NCBI RefSeq assembly: GCF_046719735.1
Contig: NZ_JAUTWQ010000006.1
Coordinates: forward strand, 248,001-312,000
Direction: 5' to 3'
From: Halobacillus_B rhizosphaerae
Lineage (GTDB): Bacteria > Bacillota > Bacilli > Bacillales > Halobacillaceae
DNA length: 64,000 nt
A program made the position numbers and the translations under genes. Shown one piece after another: positions 11,071-18,248 of the stretch. The notes beneath the pieces were generated by a model. That model saw nothing but the letters and a program-made list of their open reading frames with translations. It ran no database searches and was not told the origin of the DNA. The stretch's first letter is position 1; each line of letters begins with the position of its first letter.

Positions 11071-11166
11071 TCACTTTCCTCCGCTGGTTTTAAAGCCAGT
11101 TCAGGTTCAAAGAGTCTCAAAGTTATACTTTGATCTCAGCCCTTAAGTAAAGGCACCCCTAGTGAA
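11071..11166 (-). ncRNA. TPP riboswitch (THI box)
   Basis: Minus-strand transcript contains the conserved TPP aptamer blocks in order: ACTAGGGGTGCC, GGGCTGAGAT, TTTGAACCTGA, and a 3' CCAGCGGAGGAAAGTG. It lies directly upstream of tenI and is followed by an intrinsic terminator, so TPP binding should cause premature termination of the tenI-thiOSGF-ykoEDC operon. Confidence 0.95.
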
Positions 11167-11414
11167 ATGATTATTAAATTTGTATTTACTTTACAATATA
11201 TTATCTTATCCGTCCACCGCGTTCACAGAACATTTTTGTTTTCAGTACAAATGTATCATTTTTGAAAAATGGTATAAAAACCCATAAAATATCGATTGCA
11301 GCCCTGAAATTGTGATTAAAGTCCCCTACTCGAAACGGACTAAATTTATCACGATATCTTCTCACTTTTCATTAGGAAAATGAGGCGAAAAGATTTATTT
11401 ATGGTCTGTATTTG
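11167..11414. other. Intergenic chromosome flank of the island
   Basis: No gene is visible. It should hold the thiamin operon promoter near 11200 on the minus strand, but I see no pair of hexamers good enough to name. From 11415 upward the sequence is att-like and then island DNA up to the stop of the HEPN gene at 11600. Confidence 0.5.
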
Positions 11415-11461
11415 TTCTAATGAGTTGAGTTACACACTCCACATGTCCGGAGTGTATGTGG
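11415..11461. repeat. Left attachment-like site, copy of the rlmCD 3' end
   Basis: Positions 11415-11450 align without gaps to 25910-25945 with 28 of 36 identical, the first 13 being exact. On the minus strand they read HVECVTQLIR, against HVECVSQLIR in RlmCD, then continue TNTDHK and a stop, perhaps the original C-terminus displaced by insertion. The segment 11434-11455 is itself an inverted repeat (ACACTCC and GGAGTGT). Confidence 0.65.
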
Positions 11462-11469
11462 CAATACAC

Positions 11470-11488
11470 GAGATGCTGGTGAGTTTAC
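11470..11488. repeat. 19-bp repeat, inverted copy at 24340-24358
   Basis: GAGATGCTGGTGAGTTTAC occurs here and, as its exact reverse complement, at 24340-24358 inside the small ORF before the third recombinase. The copy here lies just inside the left attachment-like site and is not in a gene. Confidence 0.6.
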
Positions 11489-11599
11489 CTGTTATCAAAC
11501 ATATGAACGTTCTCCATTAAAGCGCCAGTTTGAGGCATAGACAAAATCTATCTGAAAATACTTTTTCTTTTTGAGATCCAATCTCCTAAGGGGTAATAA

Positions 11600-12130
11600 T
11601 TATTCAAAATCAAATAATACTATATCATTATAAATATCTTTATCTGGGTAATTCTCATGGTACAAATTCTCTGCAACGGCACATATATTTTTGCAAAAAT
11701 CCACTACACTAATTCTGATATAAATGTCCGGATCCTTGCTTTTGTCTCCGTCACTCCATGCCTTACTATAACTAGTTATGCTATTTGATAATACAAAATT
11801 AAGACTTTGAGAATTTTTTACACCTAGTTCTTTTCGTACATCCTCTGTCGCATCAAGGGATCCCTCATGAAGTAATAAATTACGTAATGCATATACTATT
11901 TCTCCATTAATAGTTAGAGATTCTAAATCATCCAGTCCAGCTTTAGGCTTGTCATATTTATAAATATGTTCATCATACCAACGTTTATATCTTTTGCCAG
12001 ACCCATTCAAATTAGGATATGAAATTTTCGCACATATATCTGGTAATGTTAGCGTTAAAGCTAAAGCTGATAAATAATTTTTGTTTTCTAAATTACTTTT
12101 AATTTCATTTATAAGGTGTTTCAGGATCAA
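11600..12130 (-). CDS. HEPN-motif protein, possible abortive-infection RNase
   Basis: A 176-aa protein of a family I know only as hypothetical. Residues 83-88 (RNLLLH) fit the R-X4-H motif of HEPN ribonucleases, within a largely helical context (LSALALTLTLPDICAKI, then ALRNLLLHEGS). The only in-frame start fitting the 5' end is TTG at 12130, very close to AAGGAGGG, so the start is uncertain. Many HEPN proteins act as toxins in phage defence or toxin-antitoxin pairs; here no obvious antitoxin is adjacent. The catalytic role is inferred from the motif. Confidence 0.6.
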   Translation of the reverse strand: MILKHLINEIKSNLENKNYLSALALTLTLPDICAKISYPNLNGSGKRYKRWYDEHIYKYDKPKAGLDDLESLTINGEIVYALRNLLLHEGSLDATEDVRKELGVKNSQSLNFVLSNSITSYSKAWSDGDKSKDPDIYIRISVVDFCKNICAVAENLYHENYPDKDIYNDIVLFDFE

Positions 12131-12311
12131 TCCCTCCTTGCATAGCTGTTCGAAAAAAAAGATGTTTTCCTTTATTTACCTACCTCCTTTCAATAGAAGA
12201 TAACACCTCAGTATGAGATGCCTATCAACTTTATTTTGCTATTCTTCATCATCTTAAACAGCTACTCTTTATAAGTTGGGCTATGTTAAAAGTGTTGATA
12301 TTAGGTAAATG

Positions 12312-12343
12312 AATAGAACTTCCAAATTTATGGAAGTTCTATT
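12312..12343. terminator. Perfect hairpin downstream of the 84-aa ORF
   Basis: AATAGAACTTCC and GGAAGTTCTATT are perfect 12-bp arms with an 8-nt loop. The T tract is poor on the minus strand, so terminator function is likely but not certain. Nothing else is evident in 12131-12427. Confidence 0.5.
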
Positions 12344-12427
12344 TCGTATTATTGATTTATTAAACTAACGCCCCCTTTTGTGGAATAATTCATTCACAAT
12401 TTTAGATAAAAGTTTACTCCAGTTGAC

Positions 12428-12679
12428 TTACTCATTTCCACTCGAAAAGCCGCGTAATTCTTCTTCTGTTTCAGATTTTAGTTCCTTCAGCTTTAATAGC
12501 ATGAATTGTTCTTGGTTGGATAGAGAAGAATTAGAATTGATTTTACTAAACAATTCATCAATTTTTTTTGTTATTACTCCAACACAAATATTAGCAGCTT
12601 CATTGTAACCATCATTAAATGCCTCATTCAATTGACTATTTAATGCATCACCTACAGTATCTTTTATAAACTTTTTCAT
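12428..12679 (-). CDS. Small hypothetical protein
   Basis: An 83-aa protein I do not recognise. It is charged and probably helical (ITKKIDELFSKI, then LLKLKELKSETEEEL), with no membrane segment. ATG 12679 is chosen over 12685 because GGAGA is 7 bases upstream of the former and touches the latter. It stands alone on the minus strand with a hairpin after it. Confidence 0.55.
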   Translation of the reverse strand: MKKFIKDTVGDALNSQLNEAFNDGYNEAANICVGVITKKIDELFSKINSNSSLSNQEQFMLLKLKELKSETEEELRGFSSGNE

Positions 12680-12941
12680 TATCATTCTCCAATCTATATT
12701 TTAATAAAAAATCATAAATGGTAATTAATCCTAATCTTTATCAATTTAATTAAACCAAATTCTTTAGATTAAGTACATCCATACTCAAAGTCACCTAATG
12801 TAAAATTATTTACTGCACAACAGTATCAATCAAATGTAATCAATCGTTTTTCTATTTAACTTACCTTATTCTTTAGCAAAATAGGAGTTGCCAGTCTCAG
12901 TGAAAAGAGCCTGCCCCCCGCTGTAGAAATAACGCAGAATA

Positions 12942-13499
12942 TTAATATTTAGAGTGATATTGATGGAATAGTTCTTTGTTCACTGTAGGGTCTATTTTAG
13001 CAACTTCATTATGAAATTCTCTTTGTTTAGAAATAATGGTATTAAGGGGTGTACCATTATCACTCATTTTTTTTATCGAATTTTTAAACTCTATAACATA
13101 AGATTCCTCTAGATTTGGTGAGTTCATTACTAACGGATAACCACTGAAATGAGCAATATTTTGATGCATTTTGTACTCTCCAGCAAAATGTGTATAGATT
13201 GTATAAGAAAATCGTTTTTCTGAGTTTGTACCAAGAACAATATTATATTCTTTATTAAACTCTTTATATAAATCATCCAAAAGATTTTTCACTTCACTAG
13301 ATGAGAAGCTTTTTTTTTCTATTTCATTAAATAAGACTTCTGCTACAATTTGTGATATTGTAATTGCGAGAAAAAAATCTTGTTTTATAATAAATTTTTT
13401 AAAACCATCACCATGAAAACTTCCGTCTTCATTGGTCATTAAGCCGTCAGACATTAGAGAAACCTTATCTTTGAAATCTATACATGTTACAAGACTCAT
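12942..13499 (-). CDS. Possible Ntn-hydrolase/HslV-like protein
   Basis: A 185-aa protein of the island. The N-terminus (MSLVTCIDFKDKVSLMSDG) recalls proteasome beta/HslV-like Ntn hydrolases, where a Thr near the start becomes the nucleophile and a SDG/GDG turn follows about 12 residues later, then GFKKFIIKQDFFLAIT as a second strand pair. Thr5 would have to be exposed by processing. The match is by pattern only and the C-terminal half is not recognised. The RBS AAAAGGAG lies 6-7 bases before ATG 13499. Confidence 0.45.
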   Translation of the reverse strand: MSLVTCIDFKDKVSLMSDGLMTNEDGSFHGDGFKKFIIKQDFFLAITISQIVAEVLFNEIEKKSFSSSEVKNLLDDLYKEFNKEYNIVLGTNSEKRFSYTIYTHFAGEYKMHQNIAHFSGYPLVMNSPNLEESYVIEFKNSIKKMSDNGTPLNTIISKQREFHNEVAKIDPTVNKELFHQYHSKY

Positions 13500-13527
13500 T
13501 TTTGCTCTCCTTTTCTTGATTCGTAAA

Positions 13528-13752
13528 CTAAATGTTAGCTTTATTTTTTAACATTCGAGAAATTAACCGTTTTAATTCCCTACTATTGGCTTTATACTTT
13601 TTTCCTATTGTATCTTCTACTTCAAGTTTAAAAGTACTTAGTAATTTGTTATAGGGTATCGTTATACGAGTATACTCCCCTATATTTTTTATAGTCTTTT
13701 TACCTTGAGGAATATCATAAAAAGTAAGTTTTAAGGAAAATCCACTATGATT
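13528..13752 (-). pseudogene. C-terminal remnant of an unknown protein
   Basis: An open frame of 74 codons bounded by a TAA at 13753-13755 and ending in TAG at 13528-13530, with no ATG, GTG or TTG until near its end. The translation looks like real protein, including SLKLTFYDIP, YTRITIPYNKLL and KLEVEDTIGKKYKAN. The 5' part of the gene has been lost, its place being taken by the neighbour at 13768-14478. Function unknown. Confidence 0.55.
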
Positions 13753-13767
13753 TTAAAACCATATAAG

Positions 13768-14478
13768 CTACTTATGTAAGCCCTTTCCCTTAAATTCCTT
13801 CCAGATCTTCTCTATAAAATGCATCGGACTTATGTACCCTGCATAACTTAAAAACTCCTTAGCTTCAGGACGATTTTCTAAAAATTTCTTTGTAAACTCT
13901 CTTCTAAAATCAAGGTTTGTTGCAGTTTTAAAATCAGGATCTGAAAAAATAACATCTTTTAATTCTTGTTCTTTTTTGTTCTTATCATCTTGAGCTTTTT
14001 CTTTGATTTTTTTCACCTTTTCTTCTGAAAGTTGGTCAACTAGTTCTTCGACTATTAAACTAGCTTTATCGTCATTTACAGGCAAGTCGGCGATTTCTTT
14101 TCTATCACTATAATTAAAAAACAAAAATCCGTCCTGAATATAATACATAAATAGAGAAGCAGGCTTATTAAAGTCAATATTCATGACTGATTGATTATAA
14201 TTCTTAAATTCTTCAAGAAGTTCTTTTTGTATTGCTTCATTGTACTTTTCGTGATAATTATTGGAGATTAAGTATGCTTCCTGATCCACATAAATGTAAA
14301 AATAAAATAGAATTTTAGTTTTAAGGTGCTGATAAAAATTCATGAATTCTGTTTGGTTAGGTATCTCTATTTGGTTACTTGTTTCTGAGTTGATATCGAT
14401 TTCTCCATTAATTAGAAATAATCCCTTAGCTTTCGCAACACTTTCTAACTCATCTTTTAAAAGTAGTCTTGGTTCCAT
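13768..14478 (-). CDS. Hypothetical protein of the island
   Basis: A 236-aa protein I do not recognise. It has an acidic, probably helical N-terminal half (LKDELESVAKAKG, FMNFYQHLKTKI) and a strongly charged, possibly coiled-coil segment rich in Lys and Glu at residues 150-175. No membrane segment or signal peptide. ATG 14478 is preferred over a GTG at 14484 because AGGAGAG lies 6 bases before it. An extended -10 (14524-14532) lies upstream. Base composition is AT-rich like the rest of the island. Confidence 0.65.
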   Translation of the reverse strand: MEPRLLLKDELESVAKAKGLFLINGEIDINSETSNQIEIPNQTEFMNFYQHLKTKILFYFYIYVDQEAYLISNNYHEKYNEAIQKELLEEFKNYNQSVMNIDFNKPASLFMYYIQDGFLFFNYSDRKEIADLPVNDDKASLIVEELVDQLSEEKVKKIKEKAQDDKNKKEQELKDVIFSDPDFKTATNLDFRREFTKKFLENRPEAKEFLSYAGYISPMHFIEKIWKEFKGKGLHK

Positions 14479-14523
14479 AAACACTCTCCTATTGATTAAA
14501 TATGTTTAGGGTGTCTTATACAT

Positions 14524-14589
14524 ATTATACCAAAAAGTAACCTTATTCCTTTCTAAAAGTTAATTTAAAAAGGAATAAGGTTACTTTTT
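14524..14589 (-). promoter_or_regulatory. Extended -10 promoter abutting a 21-bp perfect hairpin
   Basis: On the minus strand TGGTATAAT (plus 14524-14532) is a consensus extended -10 for the gene at 13768-14478. The -35 region is occupied by a perfect inverted repeat, arms 14532-14552 and 14569-14589, with a 16-nt loop. It may be an operator or a boundary terminator. The same extended -10 sequence precedes the AriA-like gene. Confidence 0.5.
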
Positions 14590-14613
14590 CGTAGCTTTCT
14601 ACTAGAATGCCGC

Positions 14614-14640
14614 CACTCTTTATGTCAGGAGTGTATGTGG
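14614..14640. repeat. Second copy of the inner att-like half
   Basis: Matches 11435-11461 with 23 of 27 identical and no gaps, ending in GGAGTGTATGTGG in both. The outer half, which resembles rlmCD, is absent here. It lies between the minus-strand cargo (11.6-14.5 kb) and the plus-strand operon (14.9-17.3 kb), so it may mark an internal junction between two elements. Confidence 0.5.
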
Positions 14641-14859
14641 AAAAGTTGGTCATTCCATAATTATTTTAGCTCACAGAAATAACATTTGAATTGTGAGGTA
14701 TTTTATGACTAGGATTTACATCAATTTTTACATTTCTTTTTATCTTTACTTACATGCTGCATCTCCACCTATCAGTAGTGCGTACCTTATTAAGAAATAA
14801 ATTTTATTATTCTATTAGCAAAACAACCTTTTTAATGCCAACTAACAAATGGGAATTTT

Positions 14860-14888
14860 TTGCTACACTGTTGTGACTAAGGTAATAT
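14860..14888 (+). promoter_or_regulatory. Promoter of the 14903-17260 operon
   Basis: TTGCTA (14860-14865) and TAATAT (14883-14888) are spaced by 17 bp and lie 14 bp before the first ATG, giving a short leader that contains the RBS AGAGGTGG. Between 14641 and 14859 nothing else is evident. Confidence 0.6.
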
Positions 14889-14902
14889 AGAGGTGGAATT
14901 TA

Positions 14903-16156
14903 ATGCGTAAAGGAGTGTCTCTATTGGAAAAGATGTTTATAATTTCACCTCCAGTGTACAGATTCATGAGAGATTTCAATATTAGAGATTTCCTAGCAAT
15001 GCAAGGGTTTGAATTGAACGAAGAACTTGCTAACTATGAAATTAGCGAAGATGAGGAACATAGATACGGAAAACTTATGAATGAATTAGTAAAAAATGGT
15101 GAACTTACAAAAGATATTGTTTTACCGTTTCTTGTAGATCAATCTAGATATAGCGTATTAAGAAATATTTTCTTGCATTTTATTAGTTATGAGGATGAAA
15201 TATTAGACCCAAACAATATTTTGAAAAATTTGAAAAAATTATCTCATATCGATGAAGCTTTTGGTGATTTGGTAAATTGTAAGTATTTAGGACCTATTAA
15301 CACCAATAGTTATGAAAAAGAATTAATTTATTTAAATACAGAAGAAACAGGAGGGGTAATTGAAAAGTTACATATCGTACTCAGAAAACCTCTTAAATTG
15401 TATGATGGGACTGAGACCGTAGATAACTATGCATTCGAGGTTGATTTTAGAAAGGGTATGTTAATAGCAAAGGTTAAAAATTGGGAACAAGAATCCCAGC
15501 AAAACCTAACTAAAAACATTGAGTATTTTACAGAAGAAATCAAAAAATCCTTAAATTTGAGGATAATAAACACGGACCATGATATTCAAAAGGTATTAAA
15601 GAGCATGCTTAATGATTTAACTTCAAAAGTACTAAATAAGGTTTTCATGGAAGTTAATGAAAAGTTGGATGGTTTAGTTGAAAAGGAAGTTGATAAATGG
15701 TCTAAAAAGTTATTAGGAGAGCCTCTCCCATTACCTGCTAAAGAACTAATTGATATAAAAAATAACATTCTCAATAACTTTTATAAGTTATATAGACTTT
15801 CAATTGAGGATGGACAAGCAATTGAAGATCTACATGAGAAATATGGAGTAGAAGCTTATCCACGGATAGTCAGATTTATGGACGAGACCATAGGTGAAGG
15901 AAAAGCTAGTTCGTCTGACCCGACAGAATCATTATTAGATACAAGTTTATATTATGATATTAGAACAAGATTAGAATCTTCTAAAAGTCTAAGACATGTC
16001 ACGGTATATTGGTTAACATGTCATCAAAAAAGTCATTTTGGAACCACTTTACATAATGACCGAAGAAATGAATTTAAAATTAATATTAAACCCCATACTT
16101 ATACTAAGGAGATGTTAGAATATGTATTGCGAAAAATTGAAAGATATATTGAATAA
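14903..16156 (+). CDS. Hypothetical protein, first gene of a three-gene island operon
   Basis: A 417-aa soluble protein with no motif I can name. It starts at an ATG with a good RBS and a consensus-like promoter. Residues about 170-230 look like beta strands (YAFEVDFRKGMLIAKVKNWEQ), residues 230-320 like long helices, and the end is again mixed (LRHVTVYWLTCHQKSHFG). No Walker, nuclease or membrane motif is visible. It overlaps the next gene by 35 bases. Location beside PARIS-like genes suggests a defence role, which is only inference. Confidence 0.7.
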   Translation: MRKGVSLLEKMFIISPPVYRFMRDFNIRDFLAMQGFELNEELANYEISEDEEHRYGKLMNELVKNGELTKDIVLPFLVDQSRYSVLRNIFLHFISYEDEILDPNNILKNLKKLSHIDEAFGDLVNCKYLGPINTNSYEKELIYLNTEETGGVIEKLHIVLRKPLKLYDGTETVDNYAFEVDFRKGMLIAKVKNWEQESQQNLTKNIEYFTEEIKKSLNLRIINTDHDIQKVLKSMLNDLTSKVLNKVFMEVNEKLDGLVEKEVDKWSKKLLGEPLPLPAKELIDIKNNILNNFYKLYRLSIEDGQAIEDLHEKYGVEAYPRIVRFMDETIGEGKASSSDPTESLLDTSLYYDIRTRLESSKSLRHVTVYWLTCHQKSHFGTTLHNDRRNEFKINIKPHTYTKEMLEYVLRKIERYIE

Positions 16157-16685
16157 TGACGCTAAAAATGAACTTAATGAAACAATTGTTCGAAAATTAG
16201 ATCATCATCTCAAAGACTCTACTACATTATTAGAAAGAAAGAAGCTCAATCCCGTTTCTTTCTCAATTCACGAAAATGTAAACCCAAGAAAAGCCTATAG
16301 ATTATTCTTGATAGGGTCAAAAGTTGGTTTATTTATACCCCATGCATTATATCGATGTGAATGTGGGGATCAATTTAAAGTTAACAAAGGTTACAAAACT
16401 AAATACTATTGTGAGTGTAGTGAGAAAGCTATCGTACCAGCCCAAGACCATTACAGAATTTTCTTGTATTTCGAACTGGTATGTTCTATTGAAGAATGTT
16501 TTAATTTTGACCCTACAGACGTAGTAAGTGAAAAAGAGATGGAAGAAATATTAGGAATTGAAACATCGGGAAAAGACCCGTGGTCCTTAGGAGAAATTAA
16601 TGATGAACTTGGGGATGAAGATGCGACTGACTTGTTAAATCAGCGAGTGCAGAAGAAACTAAATTATATAGATAAATATAGTTGA
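16122..16685 (+). CDS. Hypothetical protein with a likely zinc ribbon
   Basis: A 187-aa protein starting inside the end of the previous gene, with AAGGAG 10 bases before its ATG. Residues about 79-97 contain two C-x-C pairs (CEC and CEC) about 17 residues apart, plus two more cysteines further on, suggesting metal binding. The C-terminal part is acidic. Tight coupling to the genes on both sides suggests the three products act together. No family is recognised. Confidence 0.65.
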   Translation: MYCEKLKDILNNDAKNELNETIVRKLDHHLKDSTTLLERKKLNPVSFSIHENVNPRKAYRLFLIGSKVGLFIPHALYRCECGDQFKVNKGYKTKYYCECSEKAIVPAQDHYRIFLYFELVCSIEECFNFDPTDVVSEKEMEEILGIETSGKDPWSLGEINDELGDEDATDLLNQRVQKKLNYIDKYS

Positions 16686-16699
16686 GGAGAATATTAAAA

Positions 16700-17260
16700 A
16701 TGTTTAATAAGTTAATTATCTCCTTTATAGCTGCTATCATCACATCTTCCTCAATAATTACTATTTCTTACTTATCGTTAAAGGTTCTTGGGGACAGTGA
16801 AACGCTAATATCTGGTATCCTTTCTGCTATTGGTGGTGTTAGCGGAGGCGCTATTGGGGGAATTGTCGCTTTTTACGCTGCAAAGTCGCAAATTGATGAC
16901 CTTCGAAACGCTCGAAATGAGGAAAGAAATAACAAATACATAAACATCCTTAACGCACTTATATCTGAAAACAACCATAACCTCAATATACTTCAACTTA
17001 TTAGTAATGGAGAAGACGAATCATCTCACTTAAACTTATTAGAATCTGATATATGGTTATCAATAAGGTTCGATGCAAACAATCTTTTGCCTGAAGACAC
17101 ATTCGAAACATTAAGTGAGCAACATAGGGAATTTAAAGACTTAAAAGAAAAAAAGGTGGAGGTTTATAACAAAGAAGAATTTAATTACCTTATAACTATC
17201 CAAACTATTCAAACTATTAATAAGAACCTTAATGGATTAAAAGACGATCTAAAAGCTTGA
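16700..17260 (+). CDS. Two-helix membrane protein, third gene of the operon
   Basis: A 186-aa protein. ATG 16700 is chosen because GAGGAGA lies 9-10 bases before it; an upstream in-frame TTG at 16682 has no RBS. Two membrane segments are clear: LIISFIAAIITSSSIITISY and a Gly-rich one (ILSAIGGVSGGAIGGIVAFY). A charged cytoplasmic domain, probably coiled coil, follows. Many phage-defence systems end in a small membrane effector of this shape, so a membrane-disrupting effector role is possible but unproven. Confidence 0.65.
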   Translation: MFNKLIISFIAAIITSSSIITISYLSLKVLGDSETLISGILSAIGGVSGGAIGGIVAFYAAKSQIDDLRNARNEERNNKYINILNALISENNHNLNILQLISNGEDESSHLNLLESDIWLSIRFDANNLLPEDTFETLSEQHREFKDLKEKKVEVYNKEEFNYLITIQTIQTINKNLNGLKDDLKA

Positions 17261-17613
17261 TATCATTCTTCCTTAAGATGCAACTCAAGTGGAACTTAGA
17301 TTACAAAGAAGTGATACATTAATTATTAAAGGTTGTTAGTCTTAGAGAAGTGGGAACGGCTTCTTGCAGTAACGGTTTGGTGGAGTTTCGATTGGTCACG
17401 GCCAATGGTGCTTGTCACGATGTATGCGGGCGAAACTGCATACGCGGTAATTTATCAAAAGACAAGTTGAAGATATTCAGGTATTAAACAGAAGCATCAT
17501 CCGGGTTCCCATATTGTACTAAAGTATTGTATCCAATCATGCCACTTCCTCTGTCCTAAAAGTCTTTTAATTCTAGAGACAGGGGGGATTATCATAGTCA
17601 GTAACCCGATTAT
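17261..17613. other. Non-coding stretch with a GC-richer structured block
   Basis: No intact gene. Positions about 17347-17455 are clearly less AT-rich than the surroundings and hold small hairpins, such as AGAAG/CTTCT near 17345 and GTATGC/GCATAC near 17425. It may be a small RNA, a recombination remnant or part of a lost gene. I cannot tell which. Confidence 0.35.
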
Positions 17614-18096
17614 CTAAAAGTGTGTATCTATAAATCTTCCCCTTCTTAACAAGTCACCTCTTAATAATGCACCATGATAACCTTGAAGTTTCACCAACAG
17701 TGAATTATTCAACCAATCACCTTCTATATCCATGCCTGAAATTATTAATATATGCCATGGGGCTCAAAGTTATCATAATTATAACCTCGAACAAAATACA
17801 CTTTAGCATCCCAGGATAATGAAAGACCGTACCTTCTTCTAGAGCAATCATATCAGGTAATGATTCATCTCTAAAGGTGCTCTTGATCTATTCCTTTAAA
17901 TCTGACAGTTCAAATGATTAGCAAGGGCATCTTTATTATCAGCCAAAAAATCAACGAATGCTGAGTAATTCGTATATTTATCATCATAATAAATTGTCTT
18001 TAATTATAAATATATTCCATCGATCCTAAAATCTAATTTATTATAGACACCTTTCATATGTTTATAAATCTTACTTATATATATGTCCCTGTTACT
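17614..18096 (-). pseudogene. Decayed gene of unknown function
   Basis: Read on the minus strand, several frames give convincing protein interrupted by stops and frameshifts: KGVYNKLDFRIDGIYL, then YYDDKYTNYSAFVDFLADNK, then in another frame LSLSWDAKVYFVRGYNYDNF, then MDIEGDWLNNSLLVKLQGYH ending at the stop 17614-17616. At least three stops and two frame changes are needed to join them. The family is not recognised. Confidence 0.55.
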
Positions 18097-18129
18097 AAGC
18101 TATGGAACGCTAGACGAAATAATTTATTA

Positions 18130-18165
18130 TAGTAAAAAAGTAACCCTTTTATAGGGTTACTTTAC
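18130..18165 (-). terminator. Terminator of the PARIS-like operon
   Basis: AAAGTAACCCT (18137-18147) and AGGGTTACTTT (18153-18163) are perfect arms with a 5-nt loop; on the minus strand TTTTTTA follows. It lies about 85 bp after the ariB-like stop. Confidence 0.8.
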
Positions 18166-18248
18166 CATAAAAATCCGTTGCTCTTGATGATAATAAGCTA
18201 GCCAATTATCACCCCAAATTTTCAATATAACTTTAAATAAATGGTTTT

